Under the pieces are notes generated by a model. That model made no database searches. It was given only the letters and a program-made list of their open reading frames with translations, and was not told where the DNA came from. Below are positions 1 to 8,526 of a stretch of 64,000 nucleotides of DNA, in pieces. The stretch lies in contig NZ_CP109031.1 in NCBI RefSeq assembly GCF_036226925.1, forward strand, positions 7,874,001 to 7,938,000. The letters run 5' to 3'. The stretch's first letter is position 1. Each line of letters begins with the position of its first letter. The DNA comes from Streptomyces sp. NBC_00659. GTDB taxonomy: Bacteria; Actinomycetota; Actinomycetes; Streptomycetales; Streptomycetaceae. The position numbers and the translations under genes are program-made.

Positions 1-122
1 GAAACAACAGGAGAAAGCGTCCTCTCAACTACCTTTCACCTGCCGAGTTCGAACGGCAGTACCAGCAAGAACGTGGACTTGCCCTCGCGGCATTGGGATC
101 ACCTCACCCGTCCGGGACACCG

Positions 123-1727
123 TCAGTAGGCACCGTGCCGACGCAGGGAGCGCGGTCGGCCGTCGGGATCGGCGATGACCCGGTAGAGCGGGTCGGTCAG
201 GGCGCGCGTGATGCGGGACAGGCGCGGCGGGTGGTAGGTGCGCAGCCGTCCCGACGGTCGCGGACCGTGGCGGCCGTCGTCGTGCCACGCGTCCAGAGCG
301 GCGGCCGAGTCGGCGTAGGCCGCAAAGGCGTGGCCCGGTTCGCAGAGTGCAGCCGCTTCCCCGTCCCCGTCGCGGTCAAGGTGTTCGAGATTCAACGACA
401 ACCGCAGCTCGCGCGCGAAGACGCGGGCGCCGTCACCCAGGCCGCCGGGGTCCATCGGTTCACGGGAGTCACGGGTCTCGTCGAGGACAGCGCAGCTGAG
501 TTCCGAATCGTGCGTCCAGGAGCGCCGGTTGACGTTGTCGGACCCGACCGAGGCCCAGGCATCGTCGATGACACAGACCTTGGCATGGACGTACACGGGT
601 GTCCCGGCGTGATTCTCCAGGCTGTAGACGGCCACCCGGTCGCCGCCGGCCCGTCGCAGGACTTCCAGGGCGCGGATCCGGCCCAGCAGGTTCATCGGTG
701 TGCTGATCCGCCCCTCCTGGTCCGGCAGTGGCGGCAGGACGGCGATCATCCGCAGTCCCGGATGATCCGCGAGAGCCTGGGCGAATGGCTGGACGGCACT
801 CTCCGACCACAAGTACTGGTCCTCTAGGTAGATCAGCCGGCGTGCCCGCCGCAGGGACTTCGTGTAGGCGCGGGCGATGCTGCGTTCACCGTCGGGAGCG
901 AACGGATAGCCCCTGAGGCGGTTCGGGTAGGTGCGCAAGATCTGGACCGTGTGGGAACCGCGCGGGCCCGGGTCGGGTTGCTGCACCGGGAGCGGATCCG
1001 CCCGCGTGTCCTCGTCCCGGAGTGCCGCCCGCAGCCGGCTGCGCGGGCTGCGACTGAGCGGAGCCGGGTCCGTCCACCGCTCACGGAACGTGGCCTCGAC
1101 ATCGCCGACGGCGGGCCCGCGCACCGCCAGCTGGATGTCGTGCCAGGGCGGACGGGAACCGTAGGCGTCGGCGATGGGTTGCGCCAGCGGGTCACCCTGA
1201 TGAGCGGCGTCGTCCCGACGGCTGTGGCACAGATCGATCCCGCCGACGAAGGCGACGTCCCGCTCGGGCCGACCCGGGTGGCGCAGCACCACGAACTTTT
1301 GATGGTGCGAGCCGCCCGGCCGCACCCGCATGTCGAGCAGGCACTCGCCTCCCGCCTCCTCGATCTCCTCCCCCAGGTGGTAGTTCTCCTGTTCGCTGAA
1401 CTGGAACCGATCCAGGTGTGAGCGCCACACCAGCCCCTTGACGACGACACCGCGGCGTGCGGCGTCGCACAACACATCGCCGATAGCGCTCTCCGGACCG
1501 TCCAGCAGCTCGTCAGGGTCACCCCGCCAGTCCGTGAACATCAACATGTCGCCGGCCCGCTGCGCCCGCACGGCCGCGAGCAGCTCGGCGAAGTACACCG
1601 CCCCGTGCACCAGGGGGCGGACGTCGTTGCCCGTGGACCACGCCGCACCGTCGGCATGACGGCGGTCCACCCGCGACGCAGGATTCCCCCGCTGAGCCGA
1701 GGTGAGCAGCCAGTCGGCGCGTTCCAC
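123..1727 (-). CDS. Phospholipase D-like (HKD superfamily) protein
   Basis: This 534-residue protein belongs to the phospholipase D superfamily, whose members hydrolyse or transfer phosphodiester bonds using two HxK(x)4D motifs. The first motif is seen as HHQKFVVL near residue 140, followed by GGIDLCHSR. The second is HAKVCVIDD near residue 380, followed by GSDNVNRRS. The duplicated-domain layout and length fit actinobacterial PLD-like proteins. I chose the GTG at 1727 because a GGAAGGA ribosome-binding site lies about 7 bases upstream and the protein then begins at ADWLL; the frame stays open to 1838. No signal peptide is evident. The substrate cannot be told from sequence. It stands alone, with no close operon partner. 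Confidence 0.9.
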   Translation of the reverse strand: MERADWLLTSAQRGNPASRVDRRHADGAAWSTGNDVRPLVHGAVYFAELLAAVRAQRAGDMLMFTDWRGDPDELLDGPESAIGDVLCDAARRGVVVKGLVWRSHLDRFQFSEQENYHLGEEIEEAGGECLLDMRVRPGGSHHQKFVVLRHPGRPERDVAFVGGIDLCHSRRDDAAHQGDPLAQPIADAYGSRPPWHDIQLAVRGPAVGDVEATFRERWTDPAPLSRSPRSRLRAALRDEDTRADPLPVQQPDPGPRGSHTVQILRTYPNRLRGYPFAPDGERSIARAYTKSLRRARRLIYLEDQYLWSESAVQPFAQALADHPGLRMIAVLPPLPDQEGRISTPMNLLGRIRALEVLRRAGGDRVAVYSLENHAGTPVYVHAKVCVIDDAWASVGSDNVNRRSWTHDSELSCAVLDETRDSREPMDPGGLGDGARVFARELRLSLNLEHLDRDGDGEAAALCEPGHAFAAYADSAAALDAWHDDGRHGPRPSGRLRTYHPPRLSRITRALTDPLYRVIADPDGRPRSLRRHGAY

Positions 1728-1904
1728 GTGACAGTCCTTCCAGTCAACGGCCCTTCCGGGATCTCCTGATAGATCCGTTACCCCATGACCGCGTGACCAC
1801 GCGATTCCTGCTCCGCCGGCCCTGCGAAGACCCAGCAACCAGCGGACCCACCCGACCCAGACCCGTAACGCAACGGCATTGCCTCTAAGCGCTGAGCACT
1901 TCTG

Positions 1905-1932
1905 ATCCCGGCAGCCCGTCGGCTGCCGGGAT
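1905..1932. terminator. Hairpin in a gene-free stretch (1728-2138)
   Basis: A perfect 12-bp stem (ATCCCGGCAGCC and its complement) with a 4-base loop lies between the PLD gene and the DUF2267 gene. It looks like an intrinsic terminator but no intact gene ends beside it, so it may belong to a lost gene. I see no other gene in 1728-2138. Confidence 0.5.
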
Positions 1933-2138
1933 TTGCGCTGCCGGTGCCGGCTCCGCTTTCGCGACGGATGAACAGAGGGGCTACGTCATCAGCCCGCGGC
2001 GGCACAGCGACCAAGAGAGTGCATGTCTGGGGTTCGAAGTGCTCCCCCCTGCGGCCGAACAGTGGCAACTGCGGTCACGACGCGGCGCACCGCGGACATG
2101 TGCGCTGCGTTCTGGGTGCCGGCACCGGCACCGGGCGG

Positions 2139-2579
2139 TCAGGCGGCCCGGATGAGCTGGGCCCGTCCGAACAGCAGGGCGTAGCCGTCGGGGAGCTGTC
2201 CGATGATCCGGGCGGACAGGTCGTCACCGGCGATGCGACCCACGGCGCCGAGGACCGATCCGGTGTCCCAACGGGTCGTCGCCGGGGTGCTGCCGGTTCG
2301 CTCAGCGAGGTCCTTCACGAAGCCCCACCCGGTCAGCGGACTGCTCGTGGTGGGCTGCGAGGAGAAGTGGCAGGCCGCTTCCTGAGGGAGGCGAGCGGCG
2401 AGTTCCATCCGCTCGGTGCCTGTCAACTGGCGGCCGAGGGCTTCGAGTACTCGGCGTACGACGCCTTCTGCGTGGCGGCGGGTGGGGTAGGCGCCGTCGT
2501 AGCGCACCTTTTCCAGCAGCTGGTCGAAGGTGACGGTTGCTGTTGGGGGAGGGGGCATGGGGGGAGAGGGAAGAGTCAT
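2139..2579 (-). CDS. DUF2267 family protein
   Basis: The 146-residue product matches the DUF2267 family, small all-helical proteins common in actinobacteria beside heat-shock and stress genes. Visible features are the opening VTFDQLLEKVRYDGAYPT, then RRHAEGVVRRVLEALGRQLT, a LAARLPQEAACHF segment, and the repeated-domain end LSARIIGQLPDGYALLFGRA. The ATG at 2579 gives a family-like length; the open frame runs on upstream to 3266 but that part is arginine/proline-rich shadow of the Hsp20 gene. Its biochemical role is unknown. It follows the hsp18 gene on the same strand but a strong terminator lies between them. Confidence 0.85.
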   Translation of the reverse strand: MTLPSPPMPPPPTATVTFDQLLEKVRYDGAYPTRRHAEGVVRRVLEALGRQLTGTERMELAARLPQEAACHFSSQPTTSSPLTGWGFVKDLAERTGSTPATTRWDTGSVLGAVGRIAGDDLSARIIGQLPDGYALLFGRAQLIRAA

Positions 2580-2689
2580 GAGGGCTTCGGCTTTCCTTGC
2601 GTAACCGCCTTCTGCGGGAGAGCGGCTGTTCCGTGTGAACCCTGTTCTTCGCGGGCGTCGGTTGTCCTGCGTGGAGTGAGGGGGCCGGT

Positions 2690-2740
2690 GCCGCCGGGGC
2701 CCAGGCGGGATGGTGGGTGAACCGCCTGGGCCCCGGCGGC
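2690..2740 (-). terminator. Strong terminator after the hsp20 gene
   Basis: A perfect 19-bp GC-rich stem (2690-2708 with 2722-2740) encloses a 13-base loop. It begins 19 bases beyond the Hsp20 stop codon and ends that transcript. It separates hsp20 from the DUF2267 gene. Confidence 0.85.
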
Positions 2741-2758
2741 GGACGGGCGACCGGCAGA

Positions 2759-3190
2759 TCAGCTGTCGAGTTCCTTGCGGTCGCCGGTGCTGCGGACGCT
2801 GATCTTGCGGGGCCTGGCTCGCTCGTCGATCGGGATGCGCAGCGTCAGGACGCCTGCCTCGTAGTCCGCGGCGATGCGCTCGGTGTCCAGGGTGTCGGCC
2901 AGGACGACCTGGCGGGAGAAGACACCCAGAGGCCGTTCGGACAGTTCCGTCTGGGTGCTCTCGGACCGCGGCAGGGGGCGTCGCTCCGCCTTCACGGTGA
3001 GCATGTTCCGCTCGACGTCGATGTCGAGCGCGTCGGGGTCGATGCCCGGCAGGTCGAAAGCGATGACGTACTGGTCGCCGTCTCGGTAGGCGTCCATCGG
3101 CATGGCGGAGGGGCGGGACCACGTTCCCGGACCCATCAGATGTTGGGCCAGGCGGTCGAGTTCGCGGAACGGGTCGGTGCGCATCAACAC
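2759..3190 (-). CDS. hsp18: Small heat-shock protein Hsp20 (HSP18 type)
   Basis: This 143-residue protein is an alpha-crystallin-type ATP-independent chaperone that holds unfolding proteins. It opens with [13 protein letters not shown], typical of the Streptomyces HSP18 group, and carries the alpha-crystallin core from about residue 40: [20 protein letters not shown], then LTVKAERR and the C-terminal VLTLRIPI, where the I/L-x-I/L-type pattern caps neighbouring subunits. The GTG at 3190 sits 8 bases after a GGAGG site (3199-3203); an in-frame GTG at 3199 overlaps that site and is unlikely. The gene is divergent from the regulator at 3322, with two RheA-like operators between them. Confidence 0.93.
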   Translation of the reverse strand: MLMRTDPFRELDRLAQHLMGPGTWSRPSAMPMDAYRDGDQYVIAFDLPGIDPDALDIDVERNMLTVKAERRPLPRSESTQTELSERPLGVFSRQVVLADTLDTERIAADYEAGVLTLRIPIDERARPRKISVRSTGDRKELDS

Positions 3191-3256
3191 GGTAGACACC
3201 TCCAGATGAGTTCAGGCAGTTGCTGCCAATGCGCTTCACCTGACTCCGTTGTAGCA

Positions 3257-3275
3257 TGTCATCCAAGCGACGACA
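3257..3275. promoter_or_regulatory. RheA-like operator, copy 1 (imperfect)
   Basis: TGTCATC-N5-GACGACA differs by one base from the TGTCATC-N5-GATGACA inverted repeat described for the RheA repressor at hsp18 in Streptomyces albus. It lies in the hsp18/regulator divergent promoter region. The match is seen directly; the regulator binding is inferred. Confidence 0.7.
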
Positions 3276-3282
3276 AGTGAAA

Positions 3283-3301
3283 CGTCATCCAGGGGATGAC
3301 G
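3283..3301. promoter_or_regulatory. RheA-like operator, copy 2 (perfect palindrome)
   Basis: CGTCATC-N5-GATGACG is a perfect inverted repeat, centred 26 bp from copy 1. It keeps the core of the reported RheA site with both outer bases changed in a compensating way. It ends 20 bases before the GTG of the regulator gene, so it could control both directions. Confidence 0.7.
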
Positions 3302-3321
3302 ATGGTGAAGGGGAGGGGAGA

Positions 3322-3966
3322 GTGAGCGACAAACTTCCGGCGCCGGACTCGTTCGCGGTGCCGGCCACGGCGCTCGAGGCCCTCGCGCAGGCCTTGCAGA
3401 CCGCACAGTCCGCAAGGACCGCCACCCCCGACGATCCCCAGGGCGCCCTCGCCGCGCTGCTCCTCCTGCGGCAGGTTCGTGAGCAGCTGGCCGGCTGGGA
3501 GCCGGGACTGATCGAAGCGGCGCGGCAGGCGGGCGCGAGCTGGGCCGATCTGGCCCATCCGCTCGGCGTCTCCAGCCGCCAGGCCGCCGAACGCCGCTAC
3601 CTGCGCGTGCGCCCCGGTGAAGCGGGCACCACCAAGGAACAGCGGGTGCAGGCCACCCGCGGCCGGCGCGCCGCAGACCGTTCCGTAGCTGCCTGGGCCC
3701 ACGACCACGCCGCCGCACTCCGCCAGCTCGCCGGGACCATCACCGCCCTGACAGACCTACCCGACACCGCGACGAGCGCCATCACCGCTCTCCACGCCGC
3801 CCTCGGCGACAGCGACCCGGCCCAACTCCTTGGCCCCCTCTCCGATGCAGGCCCACACCTGCGCGCCGATCACCCGGCCCTGGCCGACCGCGTCACCGAC
3901 ATAGGCCGCCACACACACGAAACGCGCGAGAACGAACAGCGACAACGCTCGTCCCTCGAGTCGTGA
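3322..3966 (+). CDS. HSP18-type transcriptional regulator
   Basis: The 214-residue protein resembles the streptomycete proteins annotated as HSP18 transcriptional regulators. A helix-turn-helix candidate lies at about residues 70-95 (GASWADLAHPLGVSSRQAAE followed by RRYLRVRPGE). A second helical half contains AAALRQLAGTITALTDLP and ends ADRVTDIGRHTHETRENEQR. I chose the GTG at 3322 because GGGGAGGGGAGA lies just upstream; the frame also opens at 3256, which would run through both operators. Its divergent position beside hsp18 and the two RheA-like palindromes suggests it represses or tunes hsp18. It is not a recognisable HspR or HrcA. A broken copy of its 3' half lies near 46.8-47.2 kb. Confidence 0.8.
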   Translation: MSDKLPAPDSFAVPATALEALAQALQTAQSARTATPDDPQGALAALLLLRQVREQLAGWEPGLIEAARQAGASWADLAHPLGVSSRQAAERRYLRVRPGEAGTTKEQRVQATRGRRAADRSVAAWAHDHAAALRQLAGTITALTDLPDTATSAITALHAALGDSDPAQLLGPLSDAGPHLRADHPALADRVTDIGRHTHETRENEQRQRSSLES

Positions 3967-4170
3967 CCGCGTTGGGTGTCCCTCTGGACGTCTCGCAGCG
4001 GTGGATCCGGCGCCTCGGCCGGTAGGCACAAGCTGGTCCCGGACCCGCCGCCATAAGACGGCGGGGGCGGATCCGCGCAGTCGGCTGTGATCGCAACGCC
4101 TGCCGAGCGATATGCGTATTTCCGTTCTAGTTTGTCACTGTCACTGATTTTCCTATGCAAGGAGCAGGGC

Positions 4171-4347
4171 ATGGCTGGCAAGGGCGGCATGGACAAGGCC
4201 AAAGGCAAGATGAAGGAAACGGTCGGTAAGGCCACCGGCAACGACCGGATGAAAGCCGAGGGAAAGATGGACCAGGCGGAGGGCGAGGCGAAGGAAGCCC
4301 TGGACGACGCCAAGGACTCCATGCGCGGCAAGCACGGCAAGCGCTGA
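4171..4347 (+). CDS. CsbD-like stress protein
   Basis: This 58-residue, very hydrophilic, lysine-rich protein matches the CsbD family: DKAKGKMKETVGKATGND followed by KAEGKMDQAEGEAKEALDD. CsbD was named as a sigma-B-controlled gene in Bacillus; the molecular role is unknown. The ATG at 4171 follows AAGGAGCAGGGC, a good ribosome-binding site; the longer upstream frame from 4087 is not family-like. It is monocistronic, ending in an exceptionally strong terminator. Confidence 0.9.
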   Translation: MAGKGGMDKAKGKMKETVGKATGNDRMKAEGKMDQAEGEAKEALDDAKDSMRGKHGKR

Positions 4348-4354
4348 AGCACGG

Positions 4355-4413
4355 ACCGGCTCCGGTGAAAGGGCCCGCCCTCTCGGAGGGCGGGCCCTTT
4401 CACCGGAGCCGGT
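4355..4413 (+). terminator. Very long perfect terminator hairpin after csbD
   Basis: Two perfect 28-bp arms (4355-4382 and 4386-4413) are separated by only TCG. It begins 8 bases after the CsbD stop. No T-run follows, as is usual in streptomycetes. Confidence 0.9.
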
Positions 4414-4770
4414 CCGGCATCCGGGCGCTGCGTGGTGACACTGTCGGCCTGCGGAGTCCCCGCCCGGCCTGAGAAGTCGGAGGCCTTGGCGTGAAGACGC
4501 GCGCGTAGCGGGCGGGCAGCCCTTCGGGGCTGGAGCTCGCCGAGTCGGGTGGACCGCCGACACCCGACCGGACGGAAGGCCCGATTTGGTGCGCCTTCCG
4601 GCAGCCCGCTCCCAGCCTGGGGCGGCGTCCGGACCGTTCGCTGGTCATGGGTGTACCGGGTGGGCTTGGACGAGGTCGGTCGAACTGCCGGTTATCGAGT
4701 TGTGAGAGCGTCGCGACGAGCTCGCAGTGTGCCGACTCACGCGCAAGTGAACATTTATGACTAATGGTGT
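4414..4770. other. No gene seen
   Basis: I see no supported gene between the csbD terminator and the sigma-B-like promoter at 4771. The short open frames here lack ribosome-binding sites and family resemblance. Confidence 0.5.
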
Positions 4771-4795
4771 GAATAGGGCGAGGTGGTCCGGGTAG
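4771..4795 (+). promoter_or_regulatory. Sigma-B-like promoter
   Basis: GAAT-N15-GGGTAG fits the Streptomyces sigma-B consensus GNNT-N14-16-GGGTAY except for the last base. It is correctly placed for the gene at 4827, predicting a leader of about 25 bases. A small hairpin (TAGTCC/GGACTA) follows it. Confidence 0.5.
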
Positions 4796-4826
4796 TCCGT
4801 CAAAGGACTAGTGAACGGAGCGCATC

Positions 4827-5093
4827 GTGATCATCAAGAAGATGCATGACATGGGTATCCGCAGCGAACATGCGTACCTGGCCGCCATGGCGTCCATAGG
4901 CCTCACCGTCGTCGCCTGGGCAGGCTCCTTGAAGATAGAACCCGGCGTCGACATCGCCCGGGCCGACCGCTGGGGAATCTACATCGGCGAATGGGCCCCC
5001 ACCTTCTTCGGGCTTGGCCTGGCACTCGCCCAGTACGAGCAGCAAGAGGACGCCATCGCCAGCGAGTTGTTGGCGCATCAGAGCGTCAGCTGA
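4827..5093 (+). CDS. Small membrane protein of unknown function
   Basis: I do not recognise the family of this 88-residue protein. It has a hydrophobic segment at about residues 16-34 (YLAAMASIGLTVVAWAGSL) and a second, weaker one at about 52-68 (WAPTFFGLGLALAQY), so it is probably an inner-membrane protein with two spans. The GTG at 4827 has GGAG seven bases upstream. It is transcribed alone from the sigma-B-like promoter at 4771, which suggests a stress role. Confidence 0.65.
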   Translation: MIIKKMHDMGIRSEHAYLAAMASIGLTVVAWAGSLKIEPGVDIARADRWGIYIGEWAPTFFGLGLALAQYEQQEDAIASELLAHQSVS

Positions 5094-5158
5094 CTCGCGG
5101 GGCGCCCAACTGCCCGGGGTGAACGGCGTTCGGTCGAACACCCACGCAGGGAAGCGGC

Positions 5159-5382
5159 ATGCCTGCGAGCGGACCACTTTGTGCTGATCGGGGTCGAGTT
5201 CGTCTCGAAACGGTCACCGTCCAGCTCGCCGCCGAGGGAATGCGCAGGTTGGGGGAGGTTCGGCAGGTCGCCGAGTTGCAGGAGCAGTTGCGCGGGGAAG
5301 TGCTGGAAGCGGGCCGCAAGGCTATAAGCGCCGCAGCCGACCGAGGCATGAGCGCGCTGGCCGACACCCTCAGCGACCGTAG
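5159..5382 (+). pseudogene. Internal fragment of a gvpY-like gene
   Basis: From about 5218 the translation (QLAAEGMRRLGE, AELQEQLRGEVLEAGRKA) is nearly identical to residues 43-85 of the gas-vesicle-cluster protein at 29215, at both protein and DNA level. The N-terminal hydrophobic region and the acidic and lysine-rich tails are absent. The similarity stops abruptly near 5382 where an unrelated oxidoreductase remnant begins. It is a non-functional duplicated fragment. Confidence 0.75.
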
Positions 5383-6231
5383 GACACGTTCAGCAACTCC
5401 TTCCACCCCAACGTCGGGAAGTCCGCGGTCCGGGTCCTGGAGGACGCCGGATTCCACATCACCATTCCGATCCGCGCCGTGTGCTGCGGCCTCACCTGGA
5501 TCTCCACCGGTCAACGCGGCACCGCTGAGAGGGTGTTGCGTCGCATGCTCGACGTCATGGGGCCATGGCTGGAGGCTGGCACACCCGTCGTCGGGCTTGA
5601 ACCGTCCTGCACGGCCGTCTTTCGCGCCGATGCCCCCGAGTTGATGCCCGACGACCAGGATGTGCGGCGCCTGGACGCGCGGTTCAGGACGTTCGCCGAG
5701 CAACTACTCAACCACGCACCCGAAGGCTGGCAGCCCCCGCCCCTCACCCGGGCGGCCACGGTGCAGACCCACTGCCACCAGCACGCGGTGACGAAGGACG
5801 ACGCCGACCGTGAACTGATGCGGCGCGCCGGGATCGACGCGAGCGTCCTGGACGCCGGCTGCTGCGGTCTGGCCGGCAACTTCGGCTTCGAACAGGGCCA
5901 TGACGACCTGTCCATGACGGTGGCGGAGCAAGGGGTGCTGCCCGCCGTACGGGACACCGCCCCCGGCGCACTGGTCCTCGCGGACGGCTTCAGCTGCCGT
6001 ACCCAGATCGAACAGGACGACACCGGCAGGCGCGCCCTACATCTGGCCGAGGCACTCGCACTTGCCATGGACGGACAACACCTGCCCGCCGACCACCCCG
6101 AGAAGCTCGCCGACCGGCCCGAGGGCTCTGCCCGTGACGGCCGCCTGCTGGCCGCGGGCGCCGCAGCCTCCGCCCTTGGAGCGGCAGCGGCCGCGACCTG
6201 CTGGTTCCGCAGCCGGCCATCAGCGCGATGA
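5383..6231 (+). pseudogene. C-terminal remnant of FAD/Fe-S oxidoreductase
   Basis: This open frame encodes only the Fe-S (CCG-domain) end of the large FAD-binding/(Fe-S) oxidoreductase family that includes glycolate and D-lactate dehydrogenases. Recognisable parts are DTFSNSFHPNVGKSAVRVLE, RAVCCGLTWISTGQ, QTHCHQHAV and the paired cysteines in DAGCCGLAGNFGFEQGH. The FAD domain and the first Fe-S ligands, several hundred residues, are missing. The start is fused to a gvpY-like fragment at about 5383. The 3' end is intact and runs to 6231, immediately before the next gene. It is probably not functional. Confidence 0.85.
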
Positions 6232-6242
6232 GAGGAAATCCT

Positions 6243-8054
6243 GTGTCCATCAAGGTGTCCGACTACGTTTTCCGGCGGCTCCGCGATTGGGACGTCGACC
6301 ACGTCTTCGCCTACGCCGGCGACGGCATCAACGGCCTCCTCGCGGCCTGGGGCCGATCCGACAACAAGCCGAAGTTCGTCCAGTCGCGGCACGAGGAGAT
6401 GTCCGCGCTCGAGGTCGTCGGCTACGCCAAGTTCTCTGGCAAAGTCGGTGTCTGCGCGGCGACTTCGGGCCCCGGGGCGATCCATCTCCTCAACGGTCTC
6501 TACGACGCGAAGCTCGACCACGTTCCGGTCGTCGCCATCGTCGGACAGACCAACCGCAGTGCCATGGGCGGAAGTTACCAGCAGGAGGTCGACCTGCTGA
6601 GCCTCTACAAGGACGTCGCTTCCGAGTACTGCGAGATGGTGACCGTCCCCGAGCAACTGCCCAACGCCATCGACCGGGCCATGCGCACCGCATACGCCAA
6701 GCGCACCGTGACAGCAGTGATCATCCCCGCCGACGTACAGGAGTTGCCCTACTCGGAGCCGACCCACGCCTTCAAGATGGTGCCGTCCAGCCTCGGACTG
6801 ACGCACTCCGCGCCGGTCCCGGCCACGTCGGACCTCGCCCGCGCCGTAGAGGTGCTGGACGCGAGCGAGAAGGTCGCGATCCTGATCGGTCAGGGCGCGC
6901 GCAGTGCCAGGGCCGAGGTGGAGGAGATCGCCGACGTGCTCGGTGCCGGGGTGGCCAAGGCACTGCTCGGCAAGGACGCGCTGCCGGACGATCTGCCGTA
7001 TGTGACCGGATCGATCGGGCTGCTCGGCACCCGTCCTTCCTACGAGTTGATGCGGGACTGCGACACCCTGCTCGTCATCGGCTCCAGCTTCCCGTACACG
7101 CAGTTCCTGCCCGAGTTCGGCCAGGCCCGTGCCGTGCAGATCGACATCGACCCGTTCATGATCGGGCTGCGCTACCCCTTCGAGGTCAACCTCGTCGGTG
7201 ACGCGAAGCAGACGCTCAAGGCCCTGCTGCCGCAGCTGAAGCGGAAGCAGCACGGCAAGTGGCGCAAGAAGATCGAGAAGGACACGGCCCGCTGGTGGGA
7301 GGTCATGGAGCGGCGTGCGGCCGTGGACGCGGACCCCATCAACCCCGAGTACGTGGTGCACGCGCTCGACGCACTCCTGCCGGACGACGTGATCCTGGCC
7401 GCCGACTCCGGCTCCGCCGCCAACTGGTACGCACGGCACCTGCGGATGCGCGGCGCCATGCGTGGTTCCCTGTCCGGCACGCTCGCGACCATGGGGCCGG
7501 GGGTGCCGTACGTCATCGGCGCGAAGTTCGCCCATCCCGAGCGTCCGGCGCTGGCGATCGTGGGCGACGGAGCCATGCAGATGAACGGCATGGCCGAACT
7601 CATCACCGCCGCCAAGTACTGGCCCGAGTGGCAGGACCCGCGGCTGATCATCGCCGTCCTCAACAACCAGGACCTCAACCAGGTCACCTGGGAGATGCGC
7701 GCCATGTCCGGCGCCCCGCAGTTCCTGCCCTCGCAGTCGCTCCCGGACGTGCCGTACGCCGACTTCGCCCGCTCGATCGGCCTCGGCGGGCTACGGGTGG
7801 AGAAGCCGGGAGACGTGGAGGACGCCTGGCAGCGGGCACTCGGCGCCGACCGGCCGTTCGTCATCGACTTCCGCACCGACCCCGCCGTACCGCCGATCCC
7901 GCCGCACGCCGGCCTCGACCAGATCGAGGCCGCGGCCTCCGCCGTCATCAAGGGCGACAGCGACCGGACCGGCATGATCCGGCAGGGGCTGAAGGCGAAG
8001 GTGCAGGAAATGCTCCCCGGCGGCAAGCAGCGCCAGGACAAGCCGGAGGAATGA
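6243..8054 (+). CDS. Thiamine-diphosphate enzyme, pyruvate oxidase-like
   Basis: This 603-residue protein has the full three-domain architecture of the acetolactate synthase/pyruvate oxidase family. The N-terminal domain carries the catalytic glutamate motif RHEEMSALE near residue 50 and TSGPGAIHLLNGLYDAK. The middle domain is Rossmann-like. The C-terminal domain has the thiamine-diphosphate motif GDGAMQMNGMAEL near residue 440, followed by NNQDLNQVTWEM. It most resembles PoxB-type pyruvate:quinone oxidoreductases, which decarboxylate pyruvate to acetate; the exact substrate is inferred. The GTG at 6243 has AGAGGA seven bases before it. The gene directly follows the oxidoreductase remnant. 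Confidence 0.88.
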   Translation: MSIKVSDYVFRRLRDWDVDHVFAYAGDGINGLLAAWGRSDNKPKFVQSRHEEMSALEVVGYAKFSGKVGVCAATSGPGAIHLLNGLYDAKLDHVPVVAIVGQTNRSAMGGSYQQEVDLLSLYKDVASEYCEMVTVPEQLPNAIDRAMRTAYAKRTVTAVIIPADVQELPYSEPTHAFKMVPSSLGLTHSAPVPATSDLARAVEVLDASEKVAILIGQGARSARAEVEEIADVLGAGVAKALLGKDALPDDLPYVTGSIGLLGTRPSYELMRDCDTLLVIGSSFPYTQFLPEFGQARAVQIDIDPFMIGLRYPFEVNLVGDAKQTLKALLPQLKRKQHGKWRKKIEKDTARWWEVMERRAAVDADPINPEYVVHALDALLPDDVILAADSGSAANWYARHLRMRGAMRGSLSGTLATMGPGVPYVIGAKFAHPERPALAIVGDGAMQMNGMAELITAAKYWPEWQDPRLIIAVLNNQDLNQVTWEMRAMSGAPQFLPSQSLPDVPYADFARSIGLGGLRVEKPGDVEDAWQRALGADRPFVIDFRTDPAVPPIPPHAGLDQIEAAASAVIKGDSDRTGMIRQGLKAKVQEMLPGGKQRQDKPEE

Positions 8055-8308
8055 TGACCCCGCGCGCCGCCGACCACCCCTTGGGCGCCGCTGGAGACGG
8101 TGAGTTGCTGCACACCGCCGTCGACGGCGAACCGTTCGTGGACCGGGTCGAGACCGCCGTGTACACCGTCCCCACCTACACCCCGGAGGGGGACGGCACG
8201 CTGGCCTGGGACTCGACCACGATGATCGTGGTCCAGGTCAGCGGCGGCGCCACAGGACTCGGATACACCTACGGCGCGGCGGCGGCCGCCCAGGTCGTCG
8301 AGCGGTAA
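8051..8308 (+). pseudogene. N-terminal remnant of enolase-superfamily gene
   Basis: The 85-residue frame overlaps the previous stop by ATGA, as an intact downstream operon gene would. It encodes the capping-domain start of a mandelate racemase/muconate lactonising-type protein: DRVETAVYTVPTYTPEGDG, LAWDSTTMIVVQV, GLGYTYG. It ends at TAA after about 85 residues, where family members have about 370, so the catalytic barrel is lost. Confidence 0.75.
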
Positions 8309-8359
8309 CTCGCCGACGTCGTGACCGGCCGGTGTGTCTGGGATGTCCCCGCCGGGGCT

Positions 8360-8526
8360 GCCGATGTCGAGGAAAGGGGAGGCCGTGCCCTCGCCGTGCC
8401 CACCGACATGGCCGACCCCGCCCGGGTCGCGGCCGTGACCGCCGAGGAGGCGTTCGGTCCGATCGACACGCCAGCTACATCACCGCGGAAATCGTCAACG
8501 CCACAGGTGGAACACCGCTGCCCTGA
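8360..8526 (+). pseudogene. Collapsed short-chain dehydrogenase (SDR) remnant
   Basis: One frame gives RGGRALAVPTDMADPARV and FGPID, the beta3-beta4 part of an SDR. From about 8470 another frame gives ASYITAEIVNATGGTPLP and a stop, the very C-terminus of an SDR. Roughly the middle 150 residues, including the catalytic tyrosine region, are deleted. Gene order (oxidase, enolase-like, SDR) suggests a decayed catabolic operon. Confidence 0.65.

Noticed and set aside
93..827. Long open frame on the plus strand opposite the PLD gene
   Set aside because: It is a GC-rich shadow; the minus-strand frame has both HKD motifs and this one has no family features.
2010..2052. tRNA-like T-arm (GGGGTTCGAAGTGCTCCCC)
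   Set aside because: The TTCGA loop resembles a tRNA T-arm, but no D-arm, anticodon arm or acceptor stem can be formed upstream.
5511..7535. 674-codon minus-strand frame
   Set aside because: It lies opposite the thiamine-diphosphate enzyme, whose motifs are clear; the minus frame has no recognisable domain.
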